Below, piece by piece: positions 54,694-63,081 of a stretch of 64,000 nucleotides of DNA. The stretch is taken from NCBI GenBank assembly GCA_011772205.1, contig WVZY01000057.1, positions 132,190 to 196,189 of the forward strand, in the 5' to 3' direction. The notes beneath the pieces are model-generated. The model had not been told where the DNA came from and made no database searches. It saw only the letters and a program-made list of their open reading frames with translations. This DNA is from Candidatus Latescibacterota bacterium (GTDB lineage: Bacteria > Krumholzibacteriota > Krumholzibacteriia > WVZY01). The position numbers and the translations under genes are program-made. How positions within the stretch are numbered: position 1 is the stretch's first letter; every line of letters begins with the position of its first letter.

Positions 54694-55680
54694 TTGGCCA
54701 TTATTGAGAAACCATGCCAGGTTTCTGAGCAGGCACAACTAGGCGTTGAATCAGTGGTCGCGGTAAAATTTTTAAAAAGAAAAATTGCGATATTTCTGAT
54801 AGATGCGCTGATTCTGCTGGCAAGGATTCTTCCAAGGCGGTTGGGGATGAAAGTCTTTTCTGCCCTGGGTAGAGCCGCATCTCATGTATTTCAGACGGAC
54901 CGGCGAAAAGCAATGGAGAACCTATCGATCGCTTTTCCTGAAACAGCGCCGATGTTGCGGGCGGCCATCACCCGCGCGATGTATATTACACTTGGGGAGA
55001 ACATCTACGAATTTTTCAACCTCGAGGGTTCCTCGCGGGGTCGAATCAAGGGACTGGTTGACACGATCGAGGGCGAGCCGTTTTTGAGAGACGCATTCAA
55101 CGAGGGCAAGGGAGTTATCGCCATTACCGGCCATATAGGCTGCTGGGAACTTCTCGGTGCTCATCTTGTTAGCCGCGGGTACCCTGTGACTGTTGTGGCG
55201 AGGTCTCTCCAGGAAAGGAAATGGCAGAAGCGTATCCAGGCAATCCGGTCATCCGTGGGTGTAGCATCCATTGACCGGGACAGCAGTGCGAGGGAAATGC
55301 TAAAGCCGCTGCGCAGAGGAGAAATCCTCGGAGTATTGATGGACCAGAAAACTCGTGTCAGTGGACTGTTCGTGCCGTTTTTCAACAAGCCTGCACACAC
55401 GCCTAGCGGCGTGGCGAAGCTCTCTGCTATCTCGGGGGCGAAGATTGTTCCGATGGCGATCTATATGGATTCGAATTCGAAACACTTGATACGGATCCTC
55501 GAGCCTATTTCACCACCGCCGCGCAGAGGTGATCGCGAGAAGGGGATCAGAAACGTAACCAGCGCTTGTTCGCAAGCGATCGAAAAACTGATCAGATACG
55601 ATCCCAAACAGTGGATCTGGTGGCACGACAGGTGGTCAGCGACAGAAAGAGCGGAATTGGATTATGCGGTTCAGAATTGA
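54694..55680 (+). CDS. lpxL: Lysophospholipid/lipid A acyltransferase (LpxL/HtrB family)
   Basis: This protein of about 328 residues adds a secondary acyl chain to Kdo-lipid IVA. A membrane-anchoring segment (FLIDALILLARILPRRLG) precedes the catalytic HX4E motif in ITGHIGCWELLG. Later family landmarks are VLMDQKTRVSGLFVPFFN and the WIWWHDRW end. TTG with AAAGG upstream is the apparent start, but a GTG about 20 codons in is possible. It leads the unit that contains rpoN and overlaps lptC by 17 bases. Confidence 0.88.
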   Translation: MAIIEKPCQVSEQAQLGVESVVAVKFLKRKIAIFLIDALILLARILPRRLGMKVFSALGRAASHVFQTDRRKAMENLSIAFPETAPMLRAAITRAMYITLGENIYEFFNLEGSSRGRIKGLVDTIEGEPFLRDAFNEGKGVIAITGHIGCWELLGAHLVSRGYPVTVVARSLQERKWQKRIQAIRSSVGVASIDRDSSAREMLKPLRRGEILGVLMDQKTRVSGLFVPFFNKPAHTPSGVAKLSAISGAKIVPMAIYMDSNSKHLIRILEPISPPPRRGDREKGIRNVTSACSQAIEKLIRYDPKQWIWWHDRWSATERAELDYAVQN

Positions 55681-56218
55681 TCGAATATTGTTGATCGGCA
55701 TCATTACCCTTTTCGTTGCGGCATGCGGAAAAGATCCTTCGGGGGATATCGCGTTCAAACGCGGGGAAGTGCCCGACGAGGTGTTCGAAGATTTCGTGAC
55801 TCAGGAGACGGACAGCGGTCGAGCGAAATGGAAGCTGACTGCTCCGCTAGCGAACAGGTACAACGCAAAGAACCTCGTCCTGATGGACAAGCCAAAGATA
55901 GAATTCTATGGCGACGGTGGCGAACTCCAAACGACGTTGACATCGGACAAAGGAGAGTATTACGAAAATACGAGAGATATGCTGGCTTACGGTAATGTTG
56001 TCGTCGTTTCTATTGATGGCGACGTGCTTGAAACGGACAGTTTGCTCTGGGTAAACGCCAGGGATAAGATCATTAGCAATTGCTTTGTTAAGCTCACGCG
56101 GGGAAAGGACGTAATCACCGGGATTGGCCTGGAGTGCGACCACGATCTCTCCTCGGTCGACATTAAGGAAAACGTCAAGGCGACAATCATCGAAGAAGAG
56201 GAATCTCAGGATGAGTGA
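55664..56218 (+). CDS. lptC: LPS export system protein LptC
   Basis: This 184-residue protein has an N-terminal anchor ([14 protein letters not shown]) and an OstA/LptC beta-jellyroll ([42 protein letters not shown]). It receives LPS from LptB2FG and passes it to LptA. The Cys after the hydrophobic stretch could make it lipid-anchored. The lptA gene, usually between lptC and lptB, is absent here, so lptB follows directly with an eight-base overlap. Confidence 0.85.
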   Translation: MRFRIDRILLIGIITLFVAACGKDPSGDIAFKRGEVPDEVFEDFVTQETDSGRAKWKLTAPLANRYNAKNLVLMDKPKIEFYGDGGELQTTLTSDKGEYYENTRDMLAYGNVVVVSIDGDVLETDSLLWVNARDKIISNCFVKLTRGKDVITGIGLECDHDLSSVDIKENVKATIIEEEESQDE

Positions 56219-56963
56219 GATCGGCCCAACGCCATCAATGAATGGATTTCTGCGCACTGAAGGTGTTGTAAAGATATACAGTAGGCGGAAGGTGGTCAAC
56301 GATGTCAGCATCGAAGTGAACGCTGGCGAAATCGTCGGTCTTTTGGGACCAAACGGAGCGGGTAAGACCACTACCTTCTACATGATTGTGGGAATGATCC
56401 AGCCCAATTCCGGGCGGATATATCTTCGCGATGAAGATATTACCAGCCGCCCAATGTACAAGAGGGCCCGAATGGGGATCGGTTACCTTCCTCAGGAGCC
56501 TTCGATATTCAGAGGGCTGACTGTTGAACAGAACCTAATGGCGATTCTTGAGACGATGTCGATGAGTAAAGCAAAGCGGGAGGAATTGCTGGAAAGCTTG
56601 TTGAACGAACTGGACATTGCCCATTTGAGAAAGAGCCTTGCTTACAACCTTTCAGGTGGCGAGAGGAGGAGAGTCGAAATTACCAGGGCTCTCGTATCGG
56701 ATCCTAAAGTGATGCTGCTTGATGAGCCGTTTGCTGGGATCGATCCTATCGCCGTGGCGGATTTGCAGCTCATCGTAAAGAAGCTGAAGGAAAGGGGCCT
56801 CGGAATTTTGATAACGGACCACAACGTGCGAGACACCCTGAGCATCACCGATCGTGCGTATATCATGTATGAGGGAAGTATCAAGAGATCCGGAACGGCC
56901 GATGAACTCGCTGGAGATGCAGAGGTCAGAGAAATTTACCTCGGTGAAGCATTCAGACTCTAG
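56211..56963 (+). CDS. lptB: LPS export ABC transporter ATPase LptB
   Basis: This protein of about 250 residues is an ABC ATPase driving LPS extraction. It has Walker [10 protein letters not shown], signature LSGGERRR and Walker [14 protein letters not shown], followed by [18 protein letters not shown], the LptB hallmark. The start at 56211 is chosen from the overlap with the lptC stop; a Met nine codons later is an alternative. It is followed 29 bases downstream by rpoN. Confidence 0.95.
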   Translation: MSEIGPTPSMNGFLRTEGVVKIYSRRKVVNDVSIEVNAGEIVGLLGPNGAGKTTTFYMIVGMIQPNSGRIYLRDEDITSRPMYKRARMGIGYLPQEPSIFRGLTVEQNLMAILETMSMSKAKREELLESLLNELDIAHLRKSLAYNLSGGERRRVEITRALVSDPKVMLLDEPFAGIDPIAVADLQLIVKKLKERGLGILITDHNVRDTLSITDRAYIMYEGSIKRSGTADELAGDAEVREIYLGEAFRL

Positions 56964-56992
56964 CACCGAAGTGAGCGGATGAGGTAATTGAC

Positions 56993-58420
56993 ATGGAAAT
57001 GAAATTCAACCTTGAGCTCAAACAAAAGCAAGCCCTCGTCATGACGCCAAAGCTCCAGCAGGCGTTGAAGCTGCTGCAGATGCCGGCCATTGAACTCCAA
57101 CAAATGCTCAAGCAGGAGATCATTGAGAATCCCCTCTTGGAAGAAGTAGATGAAGTGGAGGAAATCCAGGAGGAGGAAGCCGTCGAGGAAACCAAGAGCG
57201 AGTCAGAGACGGACAGTGAGTCTGAAGAAGAAATCATCGAAGAAGAAAAAATCGATCTAGAAGAATATTTCCGCAGCGGGTGGGAGATGGGCTATGGATT
57301 GGGCGAGGAGACTCAAGAAGAATTTTTCGAGAAGGTTCCCGTAGCAAAGCGTTCGTTCACGGATCAGCTCATCAGTCAGCTGAGAATCGCAACGGCCGAT
57401 GAAAAGACGATAGAGATTGGCGATTACCTGATTGGGAGCCTCGACGAGAGCGGGTATCTTACATGTGAACTCGAGGAAGTGGCGAATACGTTTGGCGTGT
57501 CCTTAGAGGAGGTCGAGAGAGTCCTTAAAATCATCCAAACCTTCGAGCCACCCGGTGTTGGGGCGAGAAATCTCCAGGAGAGCCTCCTCATTCAGCTCGA
57601 GAACCAGGGGCTTCAGGATTCGCTTGCCGCGAGGATCATCAGAGACTACTTCAACGATTTCAAGCACAAGAAGTATCTCGAAATATCAAAGAAGCTCAAA
57701 GTCTCCATTCAAGAGGTCCAGAACCAATGCAAGGTGATCAGCACACTGGATCCGAAGCCTGGTCTGCAAATCATGACGGAGGAACCGAGGTACGTCATAC
57801 CGGACCTCGTCGTGGAGCTCATCGATGGAAAATACGTCGTCTACTTGAACGACAGGAACATCCCCCGGCTGCGGGTCAGTCAAGCTTACCAGGACGAATT
57901 GCTCAAGGAGGCGAAAGACGGGGACAGGGAAACGAGGGAGTTCATTCAGTCGAGAATGAAATCGGCAAAGTGGCTGATCCAGACGATCGAGCAGCGGCGG
58001 AAGACCATGGTCAAGGTGATGGAGTGCATCGCAGAAAAGCAGAGAGATTTCTTCGAAAAGGGGACCGCTTATCTAAAACCGCTTACTTTGCAGCAGGTTG
58101 CCAGCGAGATAAATATGCACGAGTCAACCGTAAGTCGTGTAACGACAAATAAATACGTGCAAACGCCTCGCGGTGTGTTCGAGCTGAAGTTTTTCTTCTC
58201 CAGTAGCCTGGGGACGCAGGACGGGGGCGAAATCTCCGCGAAGAGCGCCAAGGACAAAATTCGTCGTATAATAGAGGGTGAAGATCAGAATAACCCCTTG
58301 AGCGATCAGAAAATAGCTGATATACTTAAGAAAGAAGGACTTAATATTGCCCGCAGAACGGTTGCCAAGTATAGAGAACAGCTCAATATCCTTCCTGCAA
58401 GAATGCGGAAGCAGTATTAG
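56993..58420 (+). CDS. rpoN: RNA polymerase sigma-54 factor
   Basis: This 475-residue RpoN has all three regions. Region I is the Q/L-rich activator-responsive segment (ALVMTPKLQQALKLLQMPAI). Region II is an acidic linker (about residues 45-95). Region III has the core-binding and HTH parts and the RpoN box ARRTVAKYREQ near the C-terminus. It serves the three EBPs in this window. The gene lies in the unit that starts at a sigma-54 promoter, indicating possible positive autoregulation. Confidence 0.96.
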   Translation: MEMKFNLELKQKQALVMTPKLQQALKLLQMPAIELQQMLKQEIIENPLLEEVDEVEEIQEEEAVEETKSESETDSESEEEIIEEEKIDLEEYFRSGWEMGYGLGEETQEEFFEKVPVAKRSFTDQLISQLRIATADEKTIEIGDYLIGSLDESGYLTCELEEVANTFGVSLEEVERVLKIIQTFEPPGVGARNLQESLLIQLENQGLQDSLAARIIRDYFNDFKHKKYLEISKKLKVSIQEVQNQCKVISTLDPKPGLQIMTEEPRYVIPDLVVELIDGKYVVYLNDRNIPRLRVSQAYQDELLKEAKDGDRETREFIQSRMKSAKWLIQTIEQRRKTMVKVMECIAEKQRDFFEKGTAYLKPLTLQQVASEINMHESTVSRVTTNKYVQTPRGVFELKFFFSSSLGTQDGGEISAKSAKDKIRRIIEGEDQNNPLSDQKIADILKKEGLNIARRTVAKYREQLNILPARMRKQY

Positions 58421-58436
58421 CCGATGTTCATATCGC

Positions 58437-58465
58437 TTGGCGGGTGTTCATTATTTAGGTATATT
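58437..58465 (+). promoter_or_regulatory. Promoter of hpf-hprK-PTS
   Basis: TTGGCG, 17 bases, TATATT, placed just after the rpoN stop, with a predicted leader of about 225 bases. The leader contains a perfect CGGTAC/GTACCG stem near 58615-58640. No T-run follows. Confidence 0.5.
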
Positions 58466-58698
58466 GCAAACGGGGACTTATGAGATACTTCGCGCGCGAG
58501 TGTTCGTTAAGCATCGACAGAGCACCCGAACGTGTTTATTTTTAAACTTCCAATTGATTGCCACTTCATTGCTTCAGGTAATCCATACCTTGTTCAAGCT
58601 CGCTTATTGCTCTACGGTACCTTGGTTCATGAGTACCGAGGTGCCGAAGGCTGGAGTAAATGTGCCGTTTGCGGCATTGCTAAGGAAAGAGGTGACCA

Positions 58699-59241
58699 AT
58701 GAAAGTAACCACCACAGCTCGGCATTATGAATTGACACCGGCTTTGAAGGATTACGCAGAAAGCAAGGTCTACCATTTAAAAAAATATTTTGATCAAATT
58801 GTTAATGCTCACATTACGTTTACTCTAGAAAAATATAGGCATACAGTTGAAATCACCGTTCATGTCAACGGAAGGGATTTCAAGAGCAAAGATGTATCGG
58901 AAGATATGTACGCGTCGGTGGATGGCGCTGTGGAGAAGCTCGAGCGGCAAATACTCAAACACAAAGGGAAGCGGCAAAAGCGGAAAAATCAAGCCAAAAT
59001 AACGGACGTTGAGGTTGTTCTTGTTGAGAATGTGGATGACGTAGAAGGGGAAACAACCGAGTCAGTAGAAGAATTCGTTACAGCAAGATCAGATGAATTT
59101 CCACAGCTTACGCCGGAAGAGGCCATACGGGAGATGAAGGGGAATGGGATCGATTTCAAGATTTTTTTGAATGCTACGACTAAAAAAGTAAATATCCTCT
59201 TCAGACGCGAAGATGGGAAGTACGGACTGATAGAGGCTTAA
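58699..59241 (+). CDS. hpf: Long-form ribosome hibernation factor (HPF)
   Basis: This 180-residue protein begins MKVTTTARHYELTPALKDYA and has the YfiA/HPF domain (VHVNGRDFKSKDVSEDMYAS). A linker follows, then the C-terminal dimerisation domain (LTPEEAIREMKGNGIDFKIF, NILFRREDGKYGLIE). Long HPF forms 100S ribosome dimers in stationary phase. Its place after rpoN is conserved across many Gram-negatives. GAGGTGACC precedes the ATG. hprK begins two bases after its stop. Confidence 0.93.
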   Translation: MKVTTTARHYELTPALKDYAESKVYHLKKYFDQIVNAHITFTLEKYRHTVEITVHVNGRDFKSKDVSEDMYASVDGAVEKLERQILKHKGKRQKRKNQAKITDVEVVLVENVDDVEGETTESVEEFVTARSDEFPQLTPEEAIREMKGNGIDFKIFLNATTKKVNILFRREDGKYGLIEA

Positions 59242-59243
59242 AG

Positions 59244-60218
59244 ATGGAGAAAAAGACGCTAGCGGTAAAAGAGCTCTTCGAGGGGATGAAGGAAACTCTC
59301 TCATTGGAGCTGATAAATGATATCTACGAAGGCCAACTACCGATTACGGTCAGGGACATTCACCGCCCGGGGCTCGCGCTCGCAGGTTTTATGCAAAACT
59401 ATTTGAACGAGCGCATTCAGATTCTCGGCGAAACCGAAATCCTCTATCTCAATACCAGGACGCCTGAAGAACGAAAAGAAGCAATCGGGAGGCTTTTCAT
59501 CATGCCCCTCGTGTGCATCATCGTGACCCGGGGTCTCGAGCCTCCTGAGGAGCTCATTGGATTCACTCACGAGTACGGCGTTCCGCTCTTGCAAACATCG
59601 ATGCTGACCACTCCTTTCATCCAGGAGCTCACAAAGTATCTGGACGATTATTTCGCGCCAACATTGAACATCCATGCAACGCTAGTGGATGTCTATGGTG
59701 TTGGCCTTCTTTTCACTGGAAGGAGCGGCATAGGCAAGAGCGAAATCGCTCTGGATCTCATCGAGAGAGGGCACAGGTTGGTCGCTGATGATACGATTAT
59801 CGTCAAACGCACTGCCGAGGACATCCTCATCGGAAGAGGGCATGGGCATCTCAAGCATTTCATGGAAATCCGAGGTATCGGCATCGTAAACGTACAAGAT
59901 CTATTCGGCATTCGAGCTATTCGCATCCAGAAGCGTATCGAAGTGGAAGTGAACCTTCAGGAGTGGGACGAAAAAATGGATTGGGACCGGGAAGGTCTTC
60001 AAGATCGCGACGCAACGATACTTGGAGTAAAAATCCCACAGGTAGTGGTGCCAATTTACCCAGGAAAGAATATAACGGTGATATCTGAAGTTATTGCGAT
60101 GAATCACATGCTGAAGGTATACGGGATAAACGCAGCGCAGAGATTCGATCATATGGTGATTGATCAAATCGAAAGTGATAGACAAACCAGACACTATTTG
60201 CGATACGATACCGAGTAG
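59244..60218 (+). CDS. hprK: HPr kinase/phosphorylase
   Basis: This 324-residue bifunctional enzyme phosphorylates or dephosphorylates HPr on Ser46. The N-terminal domain begins KTLAVKELFEGMKETLSLEL. The C-terminal kinase domain has Walker A GRSGIGKSE, the following DLIERGHRLVADD, and the HprK signature MEIRGIGIVNVQDLFGI. It is a full-length enzyme. Its substrate HPr, with the Ser-containing NGKSILGL, is encoded 2.5 kb downstream in the same unit. Confidence 0.95.
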   Translation: MEKKTLAVKELFEGMKETLSLELINDIYEGQLPITVRDIHRPGLALAGFMQNYLNERIQILGETEILYLNTRTPEERKEAIGRLFIMPLVCIIVTRGLEPPEELIGFTHEYGVPLLQTSMLTTPFIQELTKYLDDYFAPTLNIHATLVDVYGVGLLFTGRSGIGKSEIALDLIERGHRLVADDTIIVKRTAEDILIGRGHGHLKHFMEIRGIGIVNVQDLFGIRAIRIQKRIEVEVNLQEWDEKMDWDREGLQDRDATILGVKIPQVVVPIYPGKNITVISEVIAMNHMLKVYGINAAQRFDHMVIDQIESDRQTRHYLRYDTE

Positions 60219-60223
60219 GAGGG

Positions 60224-60637
60224 ATGAACAAGGGAACGTCTTCCATGGTGACAGGAATTGTAGTGACTCATGGAATGCTCGCTGAAGAGCTGCTCAGTAC
60301 AGCGAAGCGGATCTTCGGCGAATTTTCTGACTGCTATCCTGTATCGAATATTGCTAAATCACCCCAAGCCCTGACCGATGATCTCGCGGCTCTCGTCGAG
60401 GCTTGTGAGGGAAAGCCCTGCGTCGTATTTGTCGATTTCTTTGGCGGGAGTTGCAGCTACGCGTGCCTAAGGCTCCTTGGCATCCACAAGAATGTTCAAG
60501 TGATTACCGGCATAAACTTGCCAATGCTGCTGGCTTTTTTGAATAAGCGCGAAGAAATCCCTTTCGAGCGTCTCGCGGACGAGGTCATCGAAAGGGGGAA
60601 GAGTAGCATCCAAATTCTTAAAAGGGAGAATCTTTGA
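60224..60637 (+). CDS. PTS mannose-family IIA component
   Basis: This 137-residue protein has the phosphorylated His in GIVVTHGMLAEELL and the family stretch VVFVDFFGGSCSYACLRLL. It accepts phosphate from HPr and passes it to IIB. It follows hprK by five bases and is followed by IIB with a TGATG overlap. No rapZ gene separates it from hprK, unlike in many Proteobacteria. Confidence 0.9.
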   Translation: MNKGTSSMVTGIVVTHGMLAEELLSTAKRIFGEFSDCYPVSNIAKSPQALTDDLAALVEACEGKPCVVFVDFFGGSCSYACLRLLGIHKNVQVITGINLPMLLAFLNKREEIPFERLADEVIERGKSSIQILKRENL

Positions 60638-61113
60638 TGCCTCTTTGCCTCGTGCGTATCGACGACCGGCTCATACACGGGCAGATCGTGCTCGGGTGGG
60701 CAAGATTAATGAAGCCCGACCGCATTGTTGTATCAAACGATCGAGTTGCCAAGAACACCTGGGAGAGAAAATTCTATACATCGAGCGTACCCTCGCATAT
60801 CAAAGTGTCTTTCCTCACACTGGAAGAAACGGCAAGGGAACTTTTGAACAATCTTTATAAAAACGAGTCGGTGATGATCCTTTTCGAAACGGTCAAAGAC
60901 GCTTATCTTATTGTTGAAAAAGGCGTCCAGTTCAATGAAGTTAATATTGGGGGGTTGCATCACCGTGATGGAGCAAATGAGATTCTACCGTACCTTTTTT
61001 TGACGGAAGAAGATACGAACCTGTTGAGGGAACTGGTGAAGAAAAAGGTCAAGCTCTTTGCTCAGGATATCCCGGGCAATCAGCCCACAATCATCAACCC
61101 CCTGGTCGTCTAG
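60637..61113 (+). CDS. PTS mannose-family IIB component
   Basis: This protein of about 158 residues has the His phospho-site in RIDDRLIHGQIVLGWAR. It matches the IIB (ManX/SorB type), which relays phosphate to the sugar during uptake. The start is the ATG overlapping the IIA stop (TGATG), preceded by GGGAG. A gap of 130 bases follows before IIC, containing an ACCCTT/AAGGGT stem (61166-61198) that may modulate expression of the downstream membrane subunits. Confidence 0.9.
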   Translation: MPLCLVRIDDRLIHGQIVLGWARLMKPDRIVVSNDRVAKNTWERKFYTSSVPSHIKVSFLTLEETARELLNNLYKNESVMILFETVKDAYLIVEKGVQFNEVNIGGLHHRDGANEILPYLFLTEEDTNLLRELVKKKVKLFAQDIPGNQPTIINPLVV

Positions 61114-61243
61114 CATCTCAAGGTTATCCAGCATCGCATAGGATTAGTGCATTACCGGGACGCTGACCCTTGGGCAATTCCATGTAGCGCATAAGGGTGA
61201 AAGAGGAGGATGGTGTGCCCTTCGAGCGTCTCTTGGAGATGTG

Positions 61244-61942
61244 ATGGACCACTATCTTGTGTTGGGGATTCTCGGGGGCGCGCTTGCGCTCGATGATCGG
61301 GCAGGATGGCAGAGCCTTGTTGCCCAGCCAATTTTTATATCTCTTATCGTCGGTTATATATTCGGTGAGATTTCTTCAGGCCTTATCGTGGGATTGTTTT
61401 TGGAGCTGATCTGGCTCGCTGTGCTTCCGATGCGGGGAACACGTCGGCCGGATCAGGTTTGCGGGGCTATTGTAGGATCCGCTTCGGCTTGCTTTTTGGT
61501 GCACACGATGGGAGATCCCCGGTTCGCATTTGTGATTTCACTGGGAGTGCTTTCGGGTCTGCTTGCCGGCGAATTCGCCTCTCGCTTATCCATGCCGTTG
61601 CAGCACCTGAAAGAACAGCGCTTGAGCCGTATTGCCTACCTGAGGAATAACGAGGACTGGCGGCCCGTACGAAATCTGTTTTGGGTGCATCTCTTTGCAA
61701 CAGCGTATACCTTCTTCATGGAAGTTCTCGTGGTGTTACTCTTTCTCGCCGTGGGATATGCGTTTTCGAAATGGGTGAGCAGCAGTGCCGGGGAGAGCGT
61801 CGTCAAATCCATTGAGCACTGGGGATTGTTATTCCCCGCATTTGGAGTGGCGTCACTCATCCATGTTTATTGGCATAAGCATCTAACGAGATTTCTGTTG
61901 ATGAGCACCGTCTTAATTCTCGTTGTACTATGGACAAAGTGA
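61244..61942 (+). CDS. PTS mannose-family IIC component
   Basis: This protein of about 232 residues is a membrane subunit with hydrophobic helices throughout. Family landmarks are GEISSGLIVGLFLELIWLAV and the LPMRGTRRPDQVCGAIVGSA region. With IID it forms the translocation channel. The ORF-track GTG start is one codon before the chosen ATG. It overlaps the IID gene by 13 bases. Confidence 0.85.
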   Translation: MDHYLVLGILGGALALDDRAGWQSLVAQPIFISLIVGYIFGEISSGLIVGLFLELIWLAVLPMRGTRRPDQVCGAIVGSASACFLVHTMGDPRFAFVISLGVLSGLLAGEFASRLSMPLQHLKEQRLSRIAYLRNNEDWRPVRNLFWVHLFATAYTFFMEVLVVLLFLAVGYAFSKWVSSSAGESVVKSIEHWGLLFPAFGVASLIHVYWHKHLTRFLLMSTVLILVVLWTK

Positions 61943-62727
61943 TAAAAAAGCTCGGTTGGCTCGACCTTTTCAAGGTGGCCCTGAGGATTTTGTTCCTTCA
62001 GGGAGCGCTGCATCAGAAAGGTATGCAAAACGTTGGTTTCGCAAGCGCTTTTTCGGCAGGAAGCATAAAGATAGCAGGCAGAGAGGCCGATGCGCTAGTA
62101 CGCAAGCATCTGGGATTTTTCAACTGCAACCCAAACTTTACATCGCTGGTGGTGGGTGGCGTTCTTCGATTGGAAGAAGAGCGACTCGCGGGAAAGCCCA
62201 TCGACGATAATGACATAGAATATTTCAAAAAAGCCATCAGCAGTCCTCTAGCGGCGATGGGGGATATGCTGTTTCTCGGAGGCGTTAAACCACTAGCGTT
62301 GACTTTTGCATGCGTCTCTGCTATATATCATTCTCTTATAGGGTTGTTAGCCGTCCTTCTGCTGTACAACCTGATAATTGTCTCCTGCCGAATCTGGGGC
62401 GTTTACTTTGGCTACAACAAGGGCTGGGAACTTGTTGAATTCTTCTCCGGCCCCGGTTTTCAACGGCTATTGAGCGCAGTGCAGATCTCAGGCGCCTGTG
62501 CCGGAGGAGCTTTGACGGCCATTGTCCTCAATGCTCTCTTCGAAGGCGGGATGGGAGCTTTTCTGCCGGTTGGTTCGCTCAGCGTTCAGGGCGGTGTGCC
62601 GATGCTGCTATCGGGTGGGGTGCTTGTGGTGGTTGCAGTTATTTTATTGAGGAGAGATATATCGTCTTCTTGGTTTGCCGTTTTCCTCCTCCCGATTTCC
62701 GCTCTGTTAGCTTTTATCTTCAGTTGA
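61930..62727 (+). CDS. PTS mannose-family IID component
   Basis: This 265-residue protein has the cytoplasmic N-terminal segment (LGWLDLFKVALRILFLQGAL, HQKGMQNVGFASAF), the LAAMGDMLFLGGVKPLALTF signature, and C-terminal helices. Together with IIC it completes a membrane channel of the ManXYZ type. Sugar specificity cannot be read. The overlapping start shows co-translation with IIC. Confidence 0.85.
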   Translation: MDKVIKKLGWLDLFKVALRILFLQGALHQKGMQNVGFASAFSAGSIKIAGREADALVRKHLGFFNCNPNFTSLVVGGVLRLEEERLAGKPIDDNDIEYFKKAISSPLAAMGDMLFLGGVKPLALTFACVSAIYHSLIGLLAVLLLYNLIIVSCRIWGVYFGYNKGWELVEFFSGPGFQRLLSAVQISGACAGGALTAIVLNALFEGGMGAFLPVGSLSVQGGVPMLLSGGVLVVVAVILLRRDISSSWFAVFLLPISALLAFIFS

Positions 62728-62781
62728 AGATTCTGAGGGGAAATTGCCGATGGCAGTGGGAACGGAAATGTGCACAGAGCA

Positions 62782-63081
62782 ATGGTAGAATTCTCGAGTC
62801 GAATCAATAACAGGATCGGAATGCATCTTCGAGCTGCGGGGGAGTTTGTCAAAGTCGCCTCTCGCTTCAAGAGCGAGATAACGGTTTTCAACGGCGGCCG
62901 GCAAGCAAACGGTAAGAGTATCCTCGGATTGGCAGGCCTTGCGATACCTGCAGACGTTTTGTTTACGATCCAGATAGACGGCAAAGATGAAAAAGACGCA
63001 AGAAAGGCAATTGAAGAACTCATCGCTAGCAATTTCAACGAGGATAGCTCGGTTGATTTCAAGGATCGGTCGGAAAAGTGA
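62782..63081 (+). CDS. ptsH: Phosphocarrier protein HPr
   Basis: Starting at the second Met of the ORF gives about 99 residues, with MVEFSSRINNRIGMHLRAAG placing His exactly at position 15. The loop GMHLRAA keeps His and Arg but differs from the usual GLHARPA. Ser46 is in NGKSILGLAGLAI, the HprK target. It carries phosphate from EI to IIA, and its Ser-phosphorylated form may regulate catabolism. EI starts with GTG overlapping its stop (GTGA). Confidence 0.9.
   Translation: MVEFSSRINNRIGMHLRAAGEFVKVASRFKSEITVFNGGRQANGKSILGLAGLAIPADVLFTIQIDGKDEKDARKAIEELIASNFNEDSSVDFKDRSEK

Noticed and set aside
58347-58730. 127-residue ORF spanning the rpoN-hpf gap
   Set aside because: It overlaps both genes in a different frame and covers the hpf promoter.
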